Source: Amoebophrya sp. A120 (Eukaryota > Sar > Dinophyceae > Syndiniales > Amoebophryaceae). Taken from it: a stretch of DNA of 64,000 nucleotides. Location: the NCBI GenBank assembly GCA_905178155.1, contig CAJINV010000007.1, positions 1,124,627 to 1,188,626 of the forward strand. The letters are read 5' to 3'. The notes beneath the pieces are model-generated. The model did no database searches. It saw only the letters and a list, made by a program, of their open reading frames with translations, and was not told the DNA's origin. Position numbers and translations under genes: made by a program. Positions 11,241 to 22,400 of the stretch are shown piece by piece (the first letter of the stretch is position 1; each line of letters starts with the position of its first letter).

Positions 11241-14200
11241 CTACGCGAGAGCACTCGCCGCTGCGAGAACAGCGATAGCCAGCAGCCCCGACCAACCCCT
11301 CCACGATGACTGCAGCTCAGCGCCGGATGTCTCCCCTCCGCCGCCCCCGCTCAGGATCTCATCGAATGACAGCCCGGCGCTTCCTCCAGAACCCGCTGTG
11401 AAATCGACCGCAATTTCTTTGTTCTGCTCAGGCCGGTAGTACATGAAGAGTTTGACTTCCTTCTCTTGCCGATTCTGCACCACGAACTCCTCGCGCGCTT
11501 TGAGAGAAAGCGTAAACGCTCCACTTCCAGTACTACCGGTTGCTGTGCTACTGCTACTTCCGCCGCTCGGCAACGAGTCGAGGTAGAGGTGCAGGAAGCC
11601 TTCGTCTGTATCCACCTCGACGCGGTCGATTTGGGTGCCGGTCGCGGTCGTGGCGGCCCCAGGTGGAGAAGACACAAGCGAAACGGAAGAAGCCAGCCTC
11701 TCCCGCTCCGCCGCATCCACCACAGTTCCGGTAAAAAGACCAATACTCAGCATCGTCATTTCGCCGGCATTCGAGTGGTAAGCTGCGGCACAATTGGGGT
11801 TTGATGTTGCTGGATCCTTCGGTGCAACGCGGAGAGCGAGGAGGTAGGACTTCGGACTTGTTTGCGACGAGGATGTGGATGATGCTGACGTGGTTGAGGC
11901 TTGATTGTTTGCTGTTGCTGCGATTTCGATTTCACTTTTGTCCTCATTGAACCACTTCGCGACGAAATCCAGACAATCGTCGAGTAGAGAAGAATTGTTA
12001 GTCGGTGAGTTCTTGTTGCTGTCACGCACGTTGAATTCTTGAAGGACAGACACAACCGCTGTTCTTTCGCTGACGGCCGCACTTTGAGAAGCCGCGACGA
12101 CGACGGACTCTGAGGAGTTGTGCGCTGGTTGCTGTTGTGGTTGTTCCAGGCTTTCATCAACCAGAGTTTCGTTGTAAATCTCAATCGTGTGGTAGAGCTC
12201 GGGGTCAGTCATGTCGTAGTGGAACAAAGCTGATGATGTTGATGCTGATGCAGCCGTGCTTGTGGACGAGGAGGTGCCAGCTGCGGTAATATTATGTGTC
12301 ACGTCAAACACCATGCTGCCGCCGCCGTCGCTAGTGCTTCCAGAAACAGCCATCTCGAGGAGCTGAAATTCAGCGATCGCCTCCAACGCCACAACCGTGT
12401 CTTGCGTCGACCGGAACCCCCCTGCGCTCGACCGGTGCTTTAAAAGCCACTTCACGCCAGAGTAGGCATTGTTTAGATCCCCGGCAGCCACCAGAATCAA
12501 AACCGCATACGCTGTGAGCTCTATGGAGGCAGCAGAAGGCTCGTTTGGCTTATTACGGAAATACATTGCGTTCGCACTCGCAACAGCATTCGCTGAAGAA
12601 GAGGAACCGCTCTCTGCTGGTTCCTCCCAGTACGTCAGTCCCTCGCTATCGCGTTTCGTCAACAGCAGCACCGACGATTTGGCAAGACTCCTTTCGATTT
12701 TCGTGTGTGCGGGCTGGTCGCGTAGAGCAGTTTCAGCGGCTCGAAGCAGTGCGTAGACAGCTATCACCTCGGCAGCCACTGATCTGCTCGCTTCGGCACT
12801 CAATGTTCTACTTGACCATTCAGCCTTTACCCAGGCACTTGCTTTGCGTATCGCAAGGACCAGATCTCGCATGGTGGTTTCAATCAGAGTCGTTGGTCCG
12901 GTTGCAGCGCTGAGGGAGCTGCTGCCTTCCGACGAAGCCCCCGTGGTGACGACCGACGCTCCGTACGAATAAACGCCGCCGAAGTACTCCCGATCCAGCT
13001 CCCGCCAGATAGAGCAGAGCGTCAGTAGGACGAAGGAAGTCAGACTCAGTCGCGACTCTTCAGTACTGCCCATCATGGTTCGGCTGAAGACGCGGCCGCG
13101 GCTTACGAAGTAATGCGAAGAGGCATCTTGCGCACTGAGGATGAAGTTGATCGCCGGAACGAGGTTTGGCCAGTCAATCGACACTGCTTGTTGTGCCTCA
13201 CCTCCCTCCATCAACCTGCCAACGTACCCTGCGCGCCCCACGTCTGCGAACACGCGAAGCGAAAATGCAGTCAGCCACAAGCTGCTTCCTTCAAAATTAC
13301 CCCGCCGCCCTGTTTCACCATAAGCTGAAAACCCTCCGTCAGATTTGCTTTTATAGTTTAGTTGCCGGACGTAGCCCGTCCGCATGTTGCTGAATAAACG
13401 CTGCTTCAAAGCTTTTCCTTGCACACCGCGGTTTACGATATACGCTTTTGAAGCGAGGTAGCGAAAGACGTACACATTGGGGGCGAGGGACATGAGGTTT
13501 TGTTCTCCGCAGCCGTAGGGCACGCGCACGAGGCGTTCGATGTTCGCAATCGTCTGGGATAGCAGCTCGCCGGTGATCGCAACCGTGAGACGCTTGCTGT
13601 CGGGGACTACTACACCTGCTCCCGCTGACAGGGCGCCCCCTTGTTCATCCTCGCCGTCGGAGGACCACGACAAGCCCACCGTTTGTGATTTTACGCTACC
13701 ATCCGTCGGTGTTGTGATCAACAGGTTTGTTCGTTTCAGTTTCTTGACGCCTTCCGGCTTGACGAGGAGAGAGCGCTCGATGCGGTCGACATACGCAACA
13801 CGGGACACCACGCTGGAATACGACGAAGCTGATGTCGACGCCCCGGCAGACAGCACCACAGCGCAGTATACCTCCAGCCGTACCTTGCTCGGTTTCAAAA
13901 TCGAAGTCCGCCCGGCCGCAGTGCTGACGGGAATCGGGAAAGCGGTCGCGCCGGTCTTCGAAATGATTCTCGCTTTTTTCAGTTCGTAGCTGTTCAAGGC
14001 TTCTTTGCCTGTGCCGCCACTAGTCGCGGCTGCAGGTCCAAGTGCAATCTCACCCACACTGTCATACTCGTTCAACAGGTCTTGGAACTCTAATCCTCGG
14101 CTGACAGCGATCTGCCAAGTGCACTCGAGGAGGTTCGAGTCCGGCACTGAATATTCTCCCTTCAAGTGCGCTGCGACACTTCCTCGCAGCGCTACCAGTT

Positions 14201-17200
14201 CTCCTCGCGTGATCGAATACGGCATACGCACGTCTGCAACCACAGGCTTCGCCACGATGAGTGACGGCAATACCACATCCGTTCCCAACCCAATTCCAGG
14301 GTGAATGGCATATCCTTGTAGATCCCACGTCGTCAGCGAATCCGGAACTGTCGTGCGGAGTAGCGAGGCATTCACGTAGTTCATGTTTTCCCAAAGCCAC
14401 GTTTCGGGGAAAAAGGTGCGGAGCTTACTCTGCGCGGCGACAGACGGGGCTCCACTTGCGCTTGAAGAGGTTGTGGAAGCTGAATCTCCACTCCGTGTCG
14501 AGTCGGCAGAACTGGGCGCGCCGGCGGGCGTCGCGACTGCTACCTCCACTGTTATCCCCATCCCGCCGTCACCTGCGCAATATCCCCGCGGAAGGATCGG
14601 CTCACAACTTGTGAGTGGCAGCGCGGAACCCGAGAAGGAGTCCAATTGCAAAGAGCCAATTCCGAGCTGTTCGAGGACCCGAGCCTCGTCGTAGAACTCG
14701 CGGCACATGACACTGGCCGCGCTAGAAGTACTAGTACCGGCAGTGGTCGTGCTAGTTGCCGCAGTAGTTTCCCCCGCAGATTTTGTGTGAGACACAACGA
14801 TTTTTCCGGATAACAAGTTGGAGTCGGCGGTTAAGAGTGAGACGGCGCGGTCTTGAGCGGAAAAAAAAAGCTTCGTGGCAGTGTCGTTAGAGAAAGTAGA
14901 TGATGTTGCTGTGGTCCCAACATCAGATGACACTGCAACTGCTAGGTGCGCGTTCACTCCAGGCAGAACAGATGACCCATTTAGCGGCACCAGTTCTGTA
15001 GAACTTGTCCCCTCCACCGCGTCGGCCAGCCATGAAGCACTCACACTGCCAAAACTCGTTTTATTTCCAGCAAATAATGAAGCCGATCCCTCCGCTACTT
15101 CGAAACGCACACTGTCTGCAGCCTTCGCGGATAACGCTGTCGTCGTGTTTTTCGAAGTAGGAGTAGCGCTGATCAATGTCACTACTGCGTTGAACTTACT
15201 CCCAGGGCGCGAGAAAAGATTTGCACCAGATGTTGAAGACGCATCCAGCACCAAATCCGTGATGTTGACGCTACCGACGTAGTAGGCTACGCTTTCAACG
15301 GTGCCCACTGCGCGAGTGGTAGTAGTCGTCGTGGTTGTGACCGCCGACGCGCTCGTTGCTGTGACACCATAGTAGTGCGGGTAGCTCGCTTGCGGCCTCT
15401 GATGCACAATTACAGAATCCGTGACTTGGCGCAAAGTGATGTTACAGCAGGAAACATTTTGGGCGGAAGCGAAAAGGCGGGCTGGAGACAGGTTGACGGG
15501 GTAGAGAATGTAGTTCTTGCCCGAAGCTAAAGCACCCTCTTGCTCATCCTCATTTGACAGTAGCATCACGTTCACCGACGTAACGTGAGGAAGTGTTGTT
15601 CTGAAGTGCACGACGTATGAGTCTACTGGTTCAGTCGCATTGTTCACCTCTACTGCGCTCATCAAAAGCTTTCCTGCGGTCGCGTAGTGCCCTGTCGGAG
15701 AGTACTTCCGATTCGCACAAGCCGTGTGCGAGTCCGATCGAGTTGTAGCTCCCCCCGTAGATGATGAGCCCCCTGCCGTCGTAATTTGCACGCCATCCAC
15801 TCTCACGAACGCCCTCACCGTCTGCACACAGCAACTTATCTTTACGTGATCCGAAGACCACGCGTTCAAAGGTCCGGTCGCTGCGGAATACGCGCCAAGA
15901 TCGCAGCAAGTTCGGTCTGTTTCAACAGGTATCGGAACAGTGAATAATTTGCTTTTTAAAGTCTTCAGCTTCATGTTCGACGAACTGCTCGTAGTAATTC
16001 CCACTGATGTTGAACTGCCATCTTCCAAAAACGGCCCCAGGTCCACCTCCACATACTTCGGGCGCGCGCTATAGCGCTGATGAGAAAACTCCACATGCAG
16101 CTCTACATCGGGTGAGGAGGAAGAAGTTTTTACAAACGCTGTGAGGTCCTCTACAAGCACATGGAAGGGCAGACCGGGTTGAAATTCCTTGTCGGACGTG
16201 ACCCGAACCGCCGTCGACGCGTATTTTATCTCGATACCCTCGCTGCTTCGCATCTCTCCAGACGCAATGTCCGTGCAATTCGCGGTTACCCGGATTGCGT
16301 CTAGATTTCCATTGTCATGCTCCTGTTTGAGGAGGTCGCGGAGCGTTTGCGTAGGTGAGGTCGTCGTCGCGGCATCAAGGTCCACTGTGAAGGCAAATCG
16401 AGCGGAGGGGGCTCCTGCATTACTACTCGTAGCAGGTGCGGCATTTGTAGGACCACTAGCGTCTACCTCGATGATAGTCAAAACCGAATCCGTGCAGATA
16501 GAGTAGGGTGGGGGCGACGACAGCTTCCTTCTTGGTTCTTTATGCGTATTTTGGGAAATAACGACAGACTCCAAATCTTGGCCGTCTTCTCCATCTTCTT
16601 CGGCATAATTCTCGGGTTTTAATACTTCGCTTGCAGCTGCACGGCGTCTGAACATAATCTCCGGCATGAACGGCCCACTGCTCCAGCCGTACGACCACAC
16701 CGGGCACTTTCTAACAACCTCGACGGATATTCTGTCGTCTTTGCACTTCACGTCTCCTCCATAATTGTACGATGCGGTGACAAAACCCTGGATCGCGGTG
16801 GGCGAGGAATGCTGGCTGATGATCTTAGAGTATGAAGTTCCATCATCTCCAAGTTTGAGGTCTACACTGAACGTTGGCAGCACATATTCTTCCACGTTCC
16901 AAGTAAGTTGATTCGATGTCGCAACTTCCCGCGTAGCGTTGTTCGTCGCTGAAGATGCGTTCGGTACCCACAGCAACTTCGCTTTTGCGGAGTACGTATC
17001 CTTGTTTCCACCTGCAGAAGCACCACCGATGTTTGCCGGCAGCGGAAATTGCAAGTGGTCTTCGTTGTCGAACACGCCGTAATAAAGAGAAGTGGATATT
17101 GTACCAGTTGAAGAAGACTCCACCGCGGTCGAATTCTGTGTCGTCGATGAAGAGGATATTGGTCCACCAGTTGACCGTAGCTTTGCGATCAGCAGCTCTT

Positions 17201-17864
17201 CACTTTCCGAAACCACTTTGCGCAATTGGATCTCGGCTTGCCAGGTTCCAGTTTCACCTGACCACGACGATGACATCAAGTCCAGCGGCTTCGACGTCAC
17301 TCTGTCCATGGCAACAGCACGAAACTTTACCACCCCACCCGGCTTGTAAATCGCCTTGTCTGCCTCCAGGAAAATCACTTCGCGATTCGCAACGGAGACA
17401 GGCACTTCAAGTTGTACAACTTCCGCGGCGACATTTGAGGCTGAGGAGGTCTCAGGCATCTTAGTTACGTGTCGGAAACGGAAGGAGTGCTGCGCCAACG
17501 TCGTTGTGCCAGCGGAAGGTGAGGATGACGACGGCATGAACGGCAGCAGCGTGCTGAGTGAAGGGACTTGAAGATCCACTAAGCTGTTTCCTGAGGTCGT
17601 GCCTCCTTCGGAACTTGCGCCTCCGCTTACCGCCGTGCTGTTTGCAAGAACGACTACGTCGCCGCCAGACAGCACTCCTGCTCCGCTAGCTGTGGGTCCT
17701 CGTGCCAGCAGCTGTACGAACGAAGTGCTGCCGTTTTGATCAGTTGGTACTAGAATCTGAACCGTATCACCAGGGAAAATCGACTTTGGAGGAAGAAAAG
17801 CCGCGGACGCGAAGACGCGCGAGAGGGCGAGTAGGAAAAAAGACTGATGCTTGAGTCGCATCAT
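11241..17864 (-). CDS. alpha-2-macroglobulin-like thioester protein, probably GPI-anchored
   Basis: A single uninterrupted exon of 2207 residues from ATG-ATG at 17864; a TAG acceptor lies one base upstream, although the frame is open to 17927. The protein starts with a signal peptide (FFLLALSRVFASA). A macroglobulin-type N-terminal half is followed by the A2M domain signature RTFFPETWLW (about residue 1150) after a Ser/Ala-rich bait-like stretch. The thioester motif PYGCGEQN follows, with Cys about 1452 and Gln about 1455. Next come the helical thioester domain (LTAYAVLILV, GGFRSTQDTVVALEAIAEF) and a receptor-binding-like beta domain. The C-terminus is a hydrophobic run after a Gly/Ser linker (LLAIAVLAAASALA), typical of a GPI signal. 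Family members trap proteases or tag surfaces covalently; a surface role in a parasite is inference. Length exceeds typical A2M (about 1450 residues) through Ser/Thr-rich insertions. Confidence 0.93.
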   Translation of the reverse strand: MMRLKHQSFFLLALSRVFASAAFLPPKSIFPGDTVQILVPTDQNGSTSFVQLLARGPTASGAGVLSGGDVVVLANSTAVSGGASSEGGTTSGNSLVDLQVPSLSTLLPFMPSSSSPSAGTTTLAQHSFRFRHVTKMPETSSASNVAAEVVQLEVPVSVANREVIFLEADKAIYKPGGVVKFRAVAMDRVTSKPLDLMSSSWSGETGTWQAEIQLRKVVSESEELLIAKLRSTGGPISSSSTTQNSTAVESSSTGTISTSLYYGVFDNEDHLQFPLPANIGGASAGGNKDTYSAKAKLLWVPNASSATNNATREVATSNQLTWNVEEYVLPTFSVDLKLGDDGTSYSKIISQHSSPTAIQGFVTASYNYGGDVKCKDDRISVEVVRKCPVWSYGWSSGPFMPEIMFRRRAAASEVLKPENYAEEDGEDGQDLESVVISQNTHKEPRRKLSSPPPYSICTDSVLTIIEVDASGPTNAAPATSSNAGAPSARFAFTVDLDAATTTSPTQTLRDLLKQEHDNGNLDAIRVTANCTDIASGEMRSSEGIEIKYASTAVRVTSDKEFQPGLPFHVLVEDLTAFVKTSSSSPDVELHVEFSHQRYSARPKYVEVDLGPFLEDGSSTSVGITTSSSSNMKLKTLKSKLFTVPIPVETDRTCCDLGAYSAATGPLNAWSSDHVKISCCVQTVRAFVRVDGVQITTAGGSSSTGGATTRSDSHTACANRKYSPTGHYATAGKLLMSAVEVNNATEPVDSYVVHFRTTLPHVTSVNVMLLSNEDEQEGALASGKNYILYPVNLSPARLFASAQNVSCCNITLRQVTDSVIVHQRPQASYPHYYGVTATSASAVTTTTTTTTRAVGTVESVAYYVGSVNITDLVLDASSTSGANLFSRPGSKFNAVVTLISATPTSKNTTTALSAKAADSVRFEVAEGSASLFAGNKTSFGSVSASWLADAVEGTSSTELVPLNGSSVLPGVNAHLAVAVSSDVGTTATSSTFSNDTATKLFFSAQDRAVSLLTADSNLLSGKIVVSHTKSAGETTAATSTTTAGTSTSSAASVMCREFYDEARVLEQLGIGSLQLDSFSGSALPLTSCEPILPRGYCAGDGGMGITVEVAVATPAGAPSSADSTRSGDSASTTSSSASGAPSVAAQSKLRTFFPETWLWENMNYVNASLLRTTVPDSLTTWDLQGYAIHPGIGLGTDVVLPSLIVAKPVVADVRMPYSITRGELVALRGSVAAHLKGEYSVPDSNLLECTWQIAVSRGLEFQDLLNEYDSVGEIALGPAAATSGGTGKEALNSYELKKARIISKTGATAFPIPVSTAAGRTSILKPSKVRLEVYCAVVLSAGASTSASSYSSVVSRVAYVDRIERSLLVKPEGVKKLKRTNLLITTPTDGSVKSQTVGLSWSSDGEDEQGGALSAGAGVVVPDSKRLTVAITGELLSQTIANIERLVRVPYGCGEQNLMSLAPNVYVFRYLASKAYIVNRGVQGKALKQRLFSNMRTGYVRQLNYKSKSDGGFSAYGETGRRGNFEGSSLWLTAFSLRVFADVGRAGYVGRLMEGGEAQQAVSIDWPNLVPAINFILSAQDASSHYFVSRGRVFSRTMMGSTEESRLSLTSFVLLTLCSIWRELDREYFGGVYSYGASVVTTGASSEGSSSLSAATGPTTLIETTMRDLVLAIRKASAWVKAEWSSRTLSAEASRSVAAEVIAVYALLRAAETALRDQPAHTKIERSLAKSSVLLLTKRDSEGLTYWEEPAESGSSSSANAVASANAMYFRNKPNEPSAASIELTAYAVLILVAAGDLNNAYSGVKWLLKHRSSAGGFRSTQDTVVALEAIAEFQLLEMAVSGSTSDGGGSMVFDVTHNITAAGTSSSTSTAASASTSSALFHYDMTDPELYHTIEIYNETLVDESLEQPQQQPAHNSSESVVVAASQSAAVSERTAVVSVLQEFNVRDSNKNSPTNNSSLLDDCLDFVAKWFNEDKSEIEIAATANNQASTTSASSTSSSQTSPKSYLLALRVAPKDPATSNPNCAAAYHSNAGEMTMLSIGLFTGTVVDAAERERLASSVSLVSSPPGAATTATGTQIDRVEVDTDEGFLHLYLDSLPSGGSSSSTATGSTGSGAFTLSLKAREEFVVQNRQEKEVKLFMYYRPEQNKEIAVDFTAGSGGSAGLSFDEILSGGGGGETSGAELQSSWRGWSGLLAIAVLAAASALA

Positions 17865-18105
17865 TCTAGAGTGAAACTGGTTCAGAAATTGCAGCGAAAT
17901 ATTGCGTCCTGAGATATCGATATGCACGGTAGATCTGATATATAATGGGTAGTACGGGGCCTGGTGCTGCGGAGAATGGCACGATGCCGCGAAGTGAGAT
18001 ACTAGCGCAAGTAAAGACGAAGCCGATAGACATCCGACATTGTTCCACTCGTCTGCCGGGGCAAGTAGATGAGTTTTGAGTACATTTGTGAGTTTTGACC
18101 TGCAA

Positions 18106-18650
18106 GTTACTGTTTCAAAGGTTCTTCACATATATTTTCTCTGCCCATGTTGGAGCTCGGAAGATCGCGATCATGTTCATGGAGGGGTAAAAATGGAAGT
18201 ACAACCGAGACCGACGGACGTTAGTATGTACTGTGTATTACAATGCCTGCTTAAAAGCGAAGTAACGACGCCGACGTAAAGGAGCTCTTCTGAGAAGGGC
18301 GATGAGAGAAGGTCAACGACAAACTAAAACTTCTGATTAATACACTTTATTCCACCACACTTTCAAACAACACCACTGGATTACAATATCGACGTATTCT
18401 CAAGAACCTAAGTCAGCACTATCGACGACGACGATGGATATGGATATACTGATAATTTCGGTGCTAGAAGTTGAAGTTGTATTGTTACTAGCGAGCCAGA
18501 ATGAATCGATGTGGACAAAATGACGATTCATCTGTACTTCACAGCGAATCGAAACACGCAGTGGGTCTGACAATGCTGAACGAACAGGCTCGTCCGCTGA
18601 AAACAAAGTAAGTAACATTTGTACGATAGTTATTCTTTTTTTCCATGCAG
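18106..18650. repeat. upstream direct repeat, copy 2
   Basis: The partner of 10601-11185, about 545 bp, in the same orientation and also upstream of a minus-strand gene (start codon of the A2M-like gene at 17864). Sequence identity is high in blocks and broken by indels. The minus strand carries AATAAAGTGTATTAAT-like words in both copies. No coding potential is shared. Confidence 0.85.
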
Positions 18651-19456
18651 AAGAAGATTCCGAGCCTTAGCACTGCATAGTACTGTTCACGAAGCAGTAG
18701 ATGAATCGAAGCGAGTCTTTGGTCGTGTGATGAAGTTGCCCTCAAGAGTAAGTATTTTACAATTCATAAAAAAAGATACATTTTGAATTCACTGATTGTA
18801 CAGCCAGTGCTACCACATCTGAATCATACAAAATCTAGTGGGTCTACAAATAAAAGTTCAGCTATCGTATATTCAACGAGAGTACGAATTTTTCGAACGG
18901 AGTCTAGCCGCGGTCATTGCTCATGCAACATGATGAGGGCGACTGATTTTAGCTGAATCTTACATGAAGAAGTCTTTTGATGTCCTTTTCATTTTACAGT
19001 TGTTGAGCTGTTTTCCATCAGAAAACAAAGTACTTTAATATCGTCACGCATGTCAACATCGCAACGGGGCCGCTACTTCTAAAGGTTCATACTGTTATAT
19101 ATTTCATGACGCTTGATTGTTACCCTAGCCGTTTTCAAAAAGCTGCAACGGTGAAGGCCATCAATGTCGCCCATTTAGTACAAGTAACGGTTTATGCCTA
19201 TCATACATAGTTTGCGATTTTTTGGCTTTCACAGAAGAGTATGGGCTGCTTTTGGCAGAAAGGGAACGAATGCATCCGCGTCCAGGACTACTTACAAGAG
19301 TAGTACTAGTAGAAGTGGAATACGTTTACGTTCGAAAAAAGAAGGCAATTTGGTCTGTCAAGAGTCTGGTGCGTCTGCGTTTTACAAAAGTAAGTTCTTG
19401 GAATGGAGGTAATGCAGCTTGCAGCTTTCATCAGATGAACGATTACAATAGGTCCA
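18651..19456. other. intergenic stretch without a gene
   Basis: AT-rich spacer between the direct repeat and the 3' end of the 1304-residue gene. Only short open frames are present, none with coding character. No RNA gene recognised. Confidence 0.5.
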
Positions 19457-22400
19457 CTACCTAACCTCCAGCTGCTTCACGACAGTTTTTCCGTTTTCCT
19501 CTTTGCTGCCGCTCCGTTTATCAAACCACAAGGGACGGCGTAACAACGATCCCACCGCACGAAAAATGCCAGATGTTGCCTCTGGAATCGCCTCCATCTT
19601 TTCCACGGGCCCGCCGCCAAACTTGTTCGGAAACTCTCTGGGCTCGAATTCGTAGTCTGCAACGAATTTCTCGCCACTTTCCTGCTCCAACTTCGACCGC
19701 TTTTCCTGCTCTGCCTTCTGGCGCTTTTCCTCTTCGTCCGGCGTAACTGCAGCGAAGCTGTCTTCCCGGCGGTACCACCAAGGCAAATCTCCTGCGCCGG
19801 AGAGGCCAATGCTGTACGTTATTCGTTCGTGCGGGATGTGCATCTGGTACGACTTCCATTCCTTTGACAAATTTTCGCCCGCTGCTTCTGCATCTGGGTC
19901 TTGTAACAAGTGCGTGTTGCCCAGAAAGTAGTCATCGGCCCGGTTTCGGAGTCCCGCGAAGCTTGGTCGTTCCGCGTCTTTTTCACAAGAGAAGTCTTCC
20001 AGTAAACGCTCCAAAGCATCCAGCTCGTTCGTGCCGCGGTTTCGCTTTTCGGTTTGCCAGTTGTTTTTGGAAAGAGAAGGAGCAGGATCTACAACGGCCG
20101 CGGGAGAAGCGACGTGGTAAATAGTAGGCTCAGTCGTAGATGATGCTCCTGTCGAAGGGAAATGCACAGAACCTGTTGTAGCTGGCTGCGGCCGTTCACG
20201 ATACTTCTTACGCGCGAAGACCAGAAGGTCTGGGAGCGTTGTTCCTGGTCCTTTGGGGAGAAGAGATCTGCAGATATCCGCTTGCGGATCGGAAGCAGAA
20301 GGAGAAGCCAAGTCGACAGCGTCTTTCTCGACAGGAGTTGGTACAGTTTGTTCGTGTTCCGTTTGCATCATAAGTTTGTCACCTTCTAGTGCTCCCGTGG
20401 TGTCCTCCTTTGGACCACTTCGTTCAGCCGCAGCATGTTCTGTACTGGTAGCCGCGCCAGCAACAGAAGAACTCGATGACAGTCTTTCCAAGACCTGTTG
20501 TGCATGCCTCCGCTCGTCCGCATCCGGAAATTTTCCGGAATGGTTTTCGGCCACATCCTGCCAATTGACAAGCGACACTGCATCCGTTTCGGCGAAATCC
20601 TTCAGCAGTCTTATCCGCAGCTTCAACGTCCTCAGAAAAATCGTCTCCCAGAGGTGTTTCCGCGCGTTTTGCTTCACGGGGTTCCTTTTGCCGGTTGCAT
20701 TTCCACCACCAGCAGTCGTTGCGCTGGCGCTAAACGGCGGGTCTTCCGGTTCCGCCTTACCAGGAGCCTTTCCCGTTTGCACTCGACCGCTAGGACCGAA
20801 GATAAGATTCGGTGCTGTGTAGTTCGATGCAGTCTTTTTTATCGCACCACTGTCCTCTTCATCAGTCATCGTTGTGTCCATCGGTTGTAGTACGGGATTT
20901 TTGTGCAGCTCTACGTCCTTTATTGCTGCGGCTGCTTCATCGTCGTGTTCCTGTTCTAGTACTTGACCGACGATAGAAGAAGTGGAACTAGACTCACTAC
21001 TACTTCCCGCCCCCGCGTCATTTATTTCATCAAAAGTTCTACGCTTTTTCCGAGCCGGCTCTTCCTCGCCCGCTCCTTCGTCTACTTCTGAACCGTCCTG
21101 TGCTTGTACTTTTCTCTGCTCCACTTTTTTATCAGCAGCTCCCTGTTGTTGTTTCTCATCCACCTCCGCATCGTTCCACTCAAAATCCTTCCAAAATCCC
21201 AACTCGAGACAGGTGGTCACAAAATCCCTACACGGCTCCAGCACCCCTTCCCGATCGACTGATTTCTCGCACATCTTCCAAAAACGGCCCGGCTGCAAGT
21301 AGACTTGGCAGACTCTTGCACCTAATGGGTTAAGAAGTTTCAATCCCTCTTCAATTCTCCGCTTTTCCGTCTCAATTGATTTTTTCTTCGCCTCGAGCTG
21401 GACCAAAAGCCGCTCCTGCGCGTCAATCCGGGAGGAATAAAAAACTGCTCCGGAAGAAGTAGAAGTTCCAGTTCCTCCTTCTTCGTGTAGTTTTGGTGTC
21501 GAATAACGCCTCGCAGGAGCAGGCGGGACCCCGAGCACTTGTCGCGGACCAACCTGCGCCGGCAAAAGCTCGGCGTTCGGCAGCAGCCCAGAAAAAACAG
21601 CACCCATCTTCTGTAGTTCCAGAATAGTAATATCAGGCAACGACGACCACGTGGAGAACCTCTTGCGCTTGTTGTTCTGTGGTGGGCCGCTTCTTGATTG
21701 TTCGGGATTTGGTTCATCACAAGAACCTGGGTTCCTTTGTACCCCGCTTGAAGATGGCGCACCTCCTCGTCGTCCCTCGACGGCAAAACTTTCCCGTGAA
21801 GCAGGAGCAGTTCCTCCGCTGCTCCCTCCAATAACCGTATCCACAAACCTGCGCTTGCAAGAGTTCAGGGCGAGCCGCTTCTTCATTTTTCTTTCCGCGC
21901 GCATCTGCTCTATTTTCAAGTTCCGTAAATCTTCCTGCGCCCTCGCAAGCTGCTTGTCGGTTTCGGGGATGCGGGATAAGGTCAAAGTTCTCAACGTTTC
22001 CTTTTCATTTTTCCAAAACATCCGATCGAAACCATCCAGAACTGCTTGCACGATCTTTTTCTTCGTCAGACCCGAAAAAGCAGAGGTGTTTTCATCCTGG
22101 TAGTTCCCTACTGTACTAGCGCGTGGTGTAGTTCTTGTGCTCCCATTTTCATCGGAAGTTGTAGAGGGAGGCGATATAGTCGGGGAAATAAACTGTGCCT
22201 GTGGAACTGGAAGAAATTGGTCCGCATAATTTTTCACCAGTGTGTCCAACTGCACAGCGCGGGCTTTATTTCGCGCTGCAAAGGCATCGCCTTCCTTCTG
22301 TTGGGGAGGCGGATATTGCAAGAGCTCTACTGCTTCACCCTGTAACTGCAAAGGAGAAGAGTCCAGAACCAAATAGGGCAGCTCATCACTTTGTTCCTGA

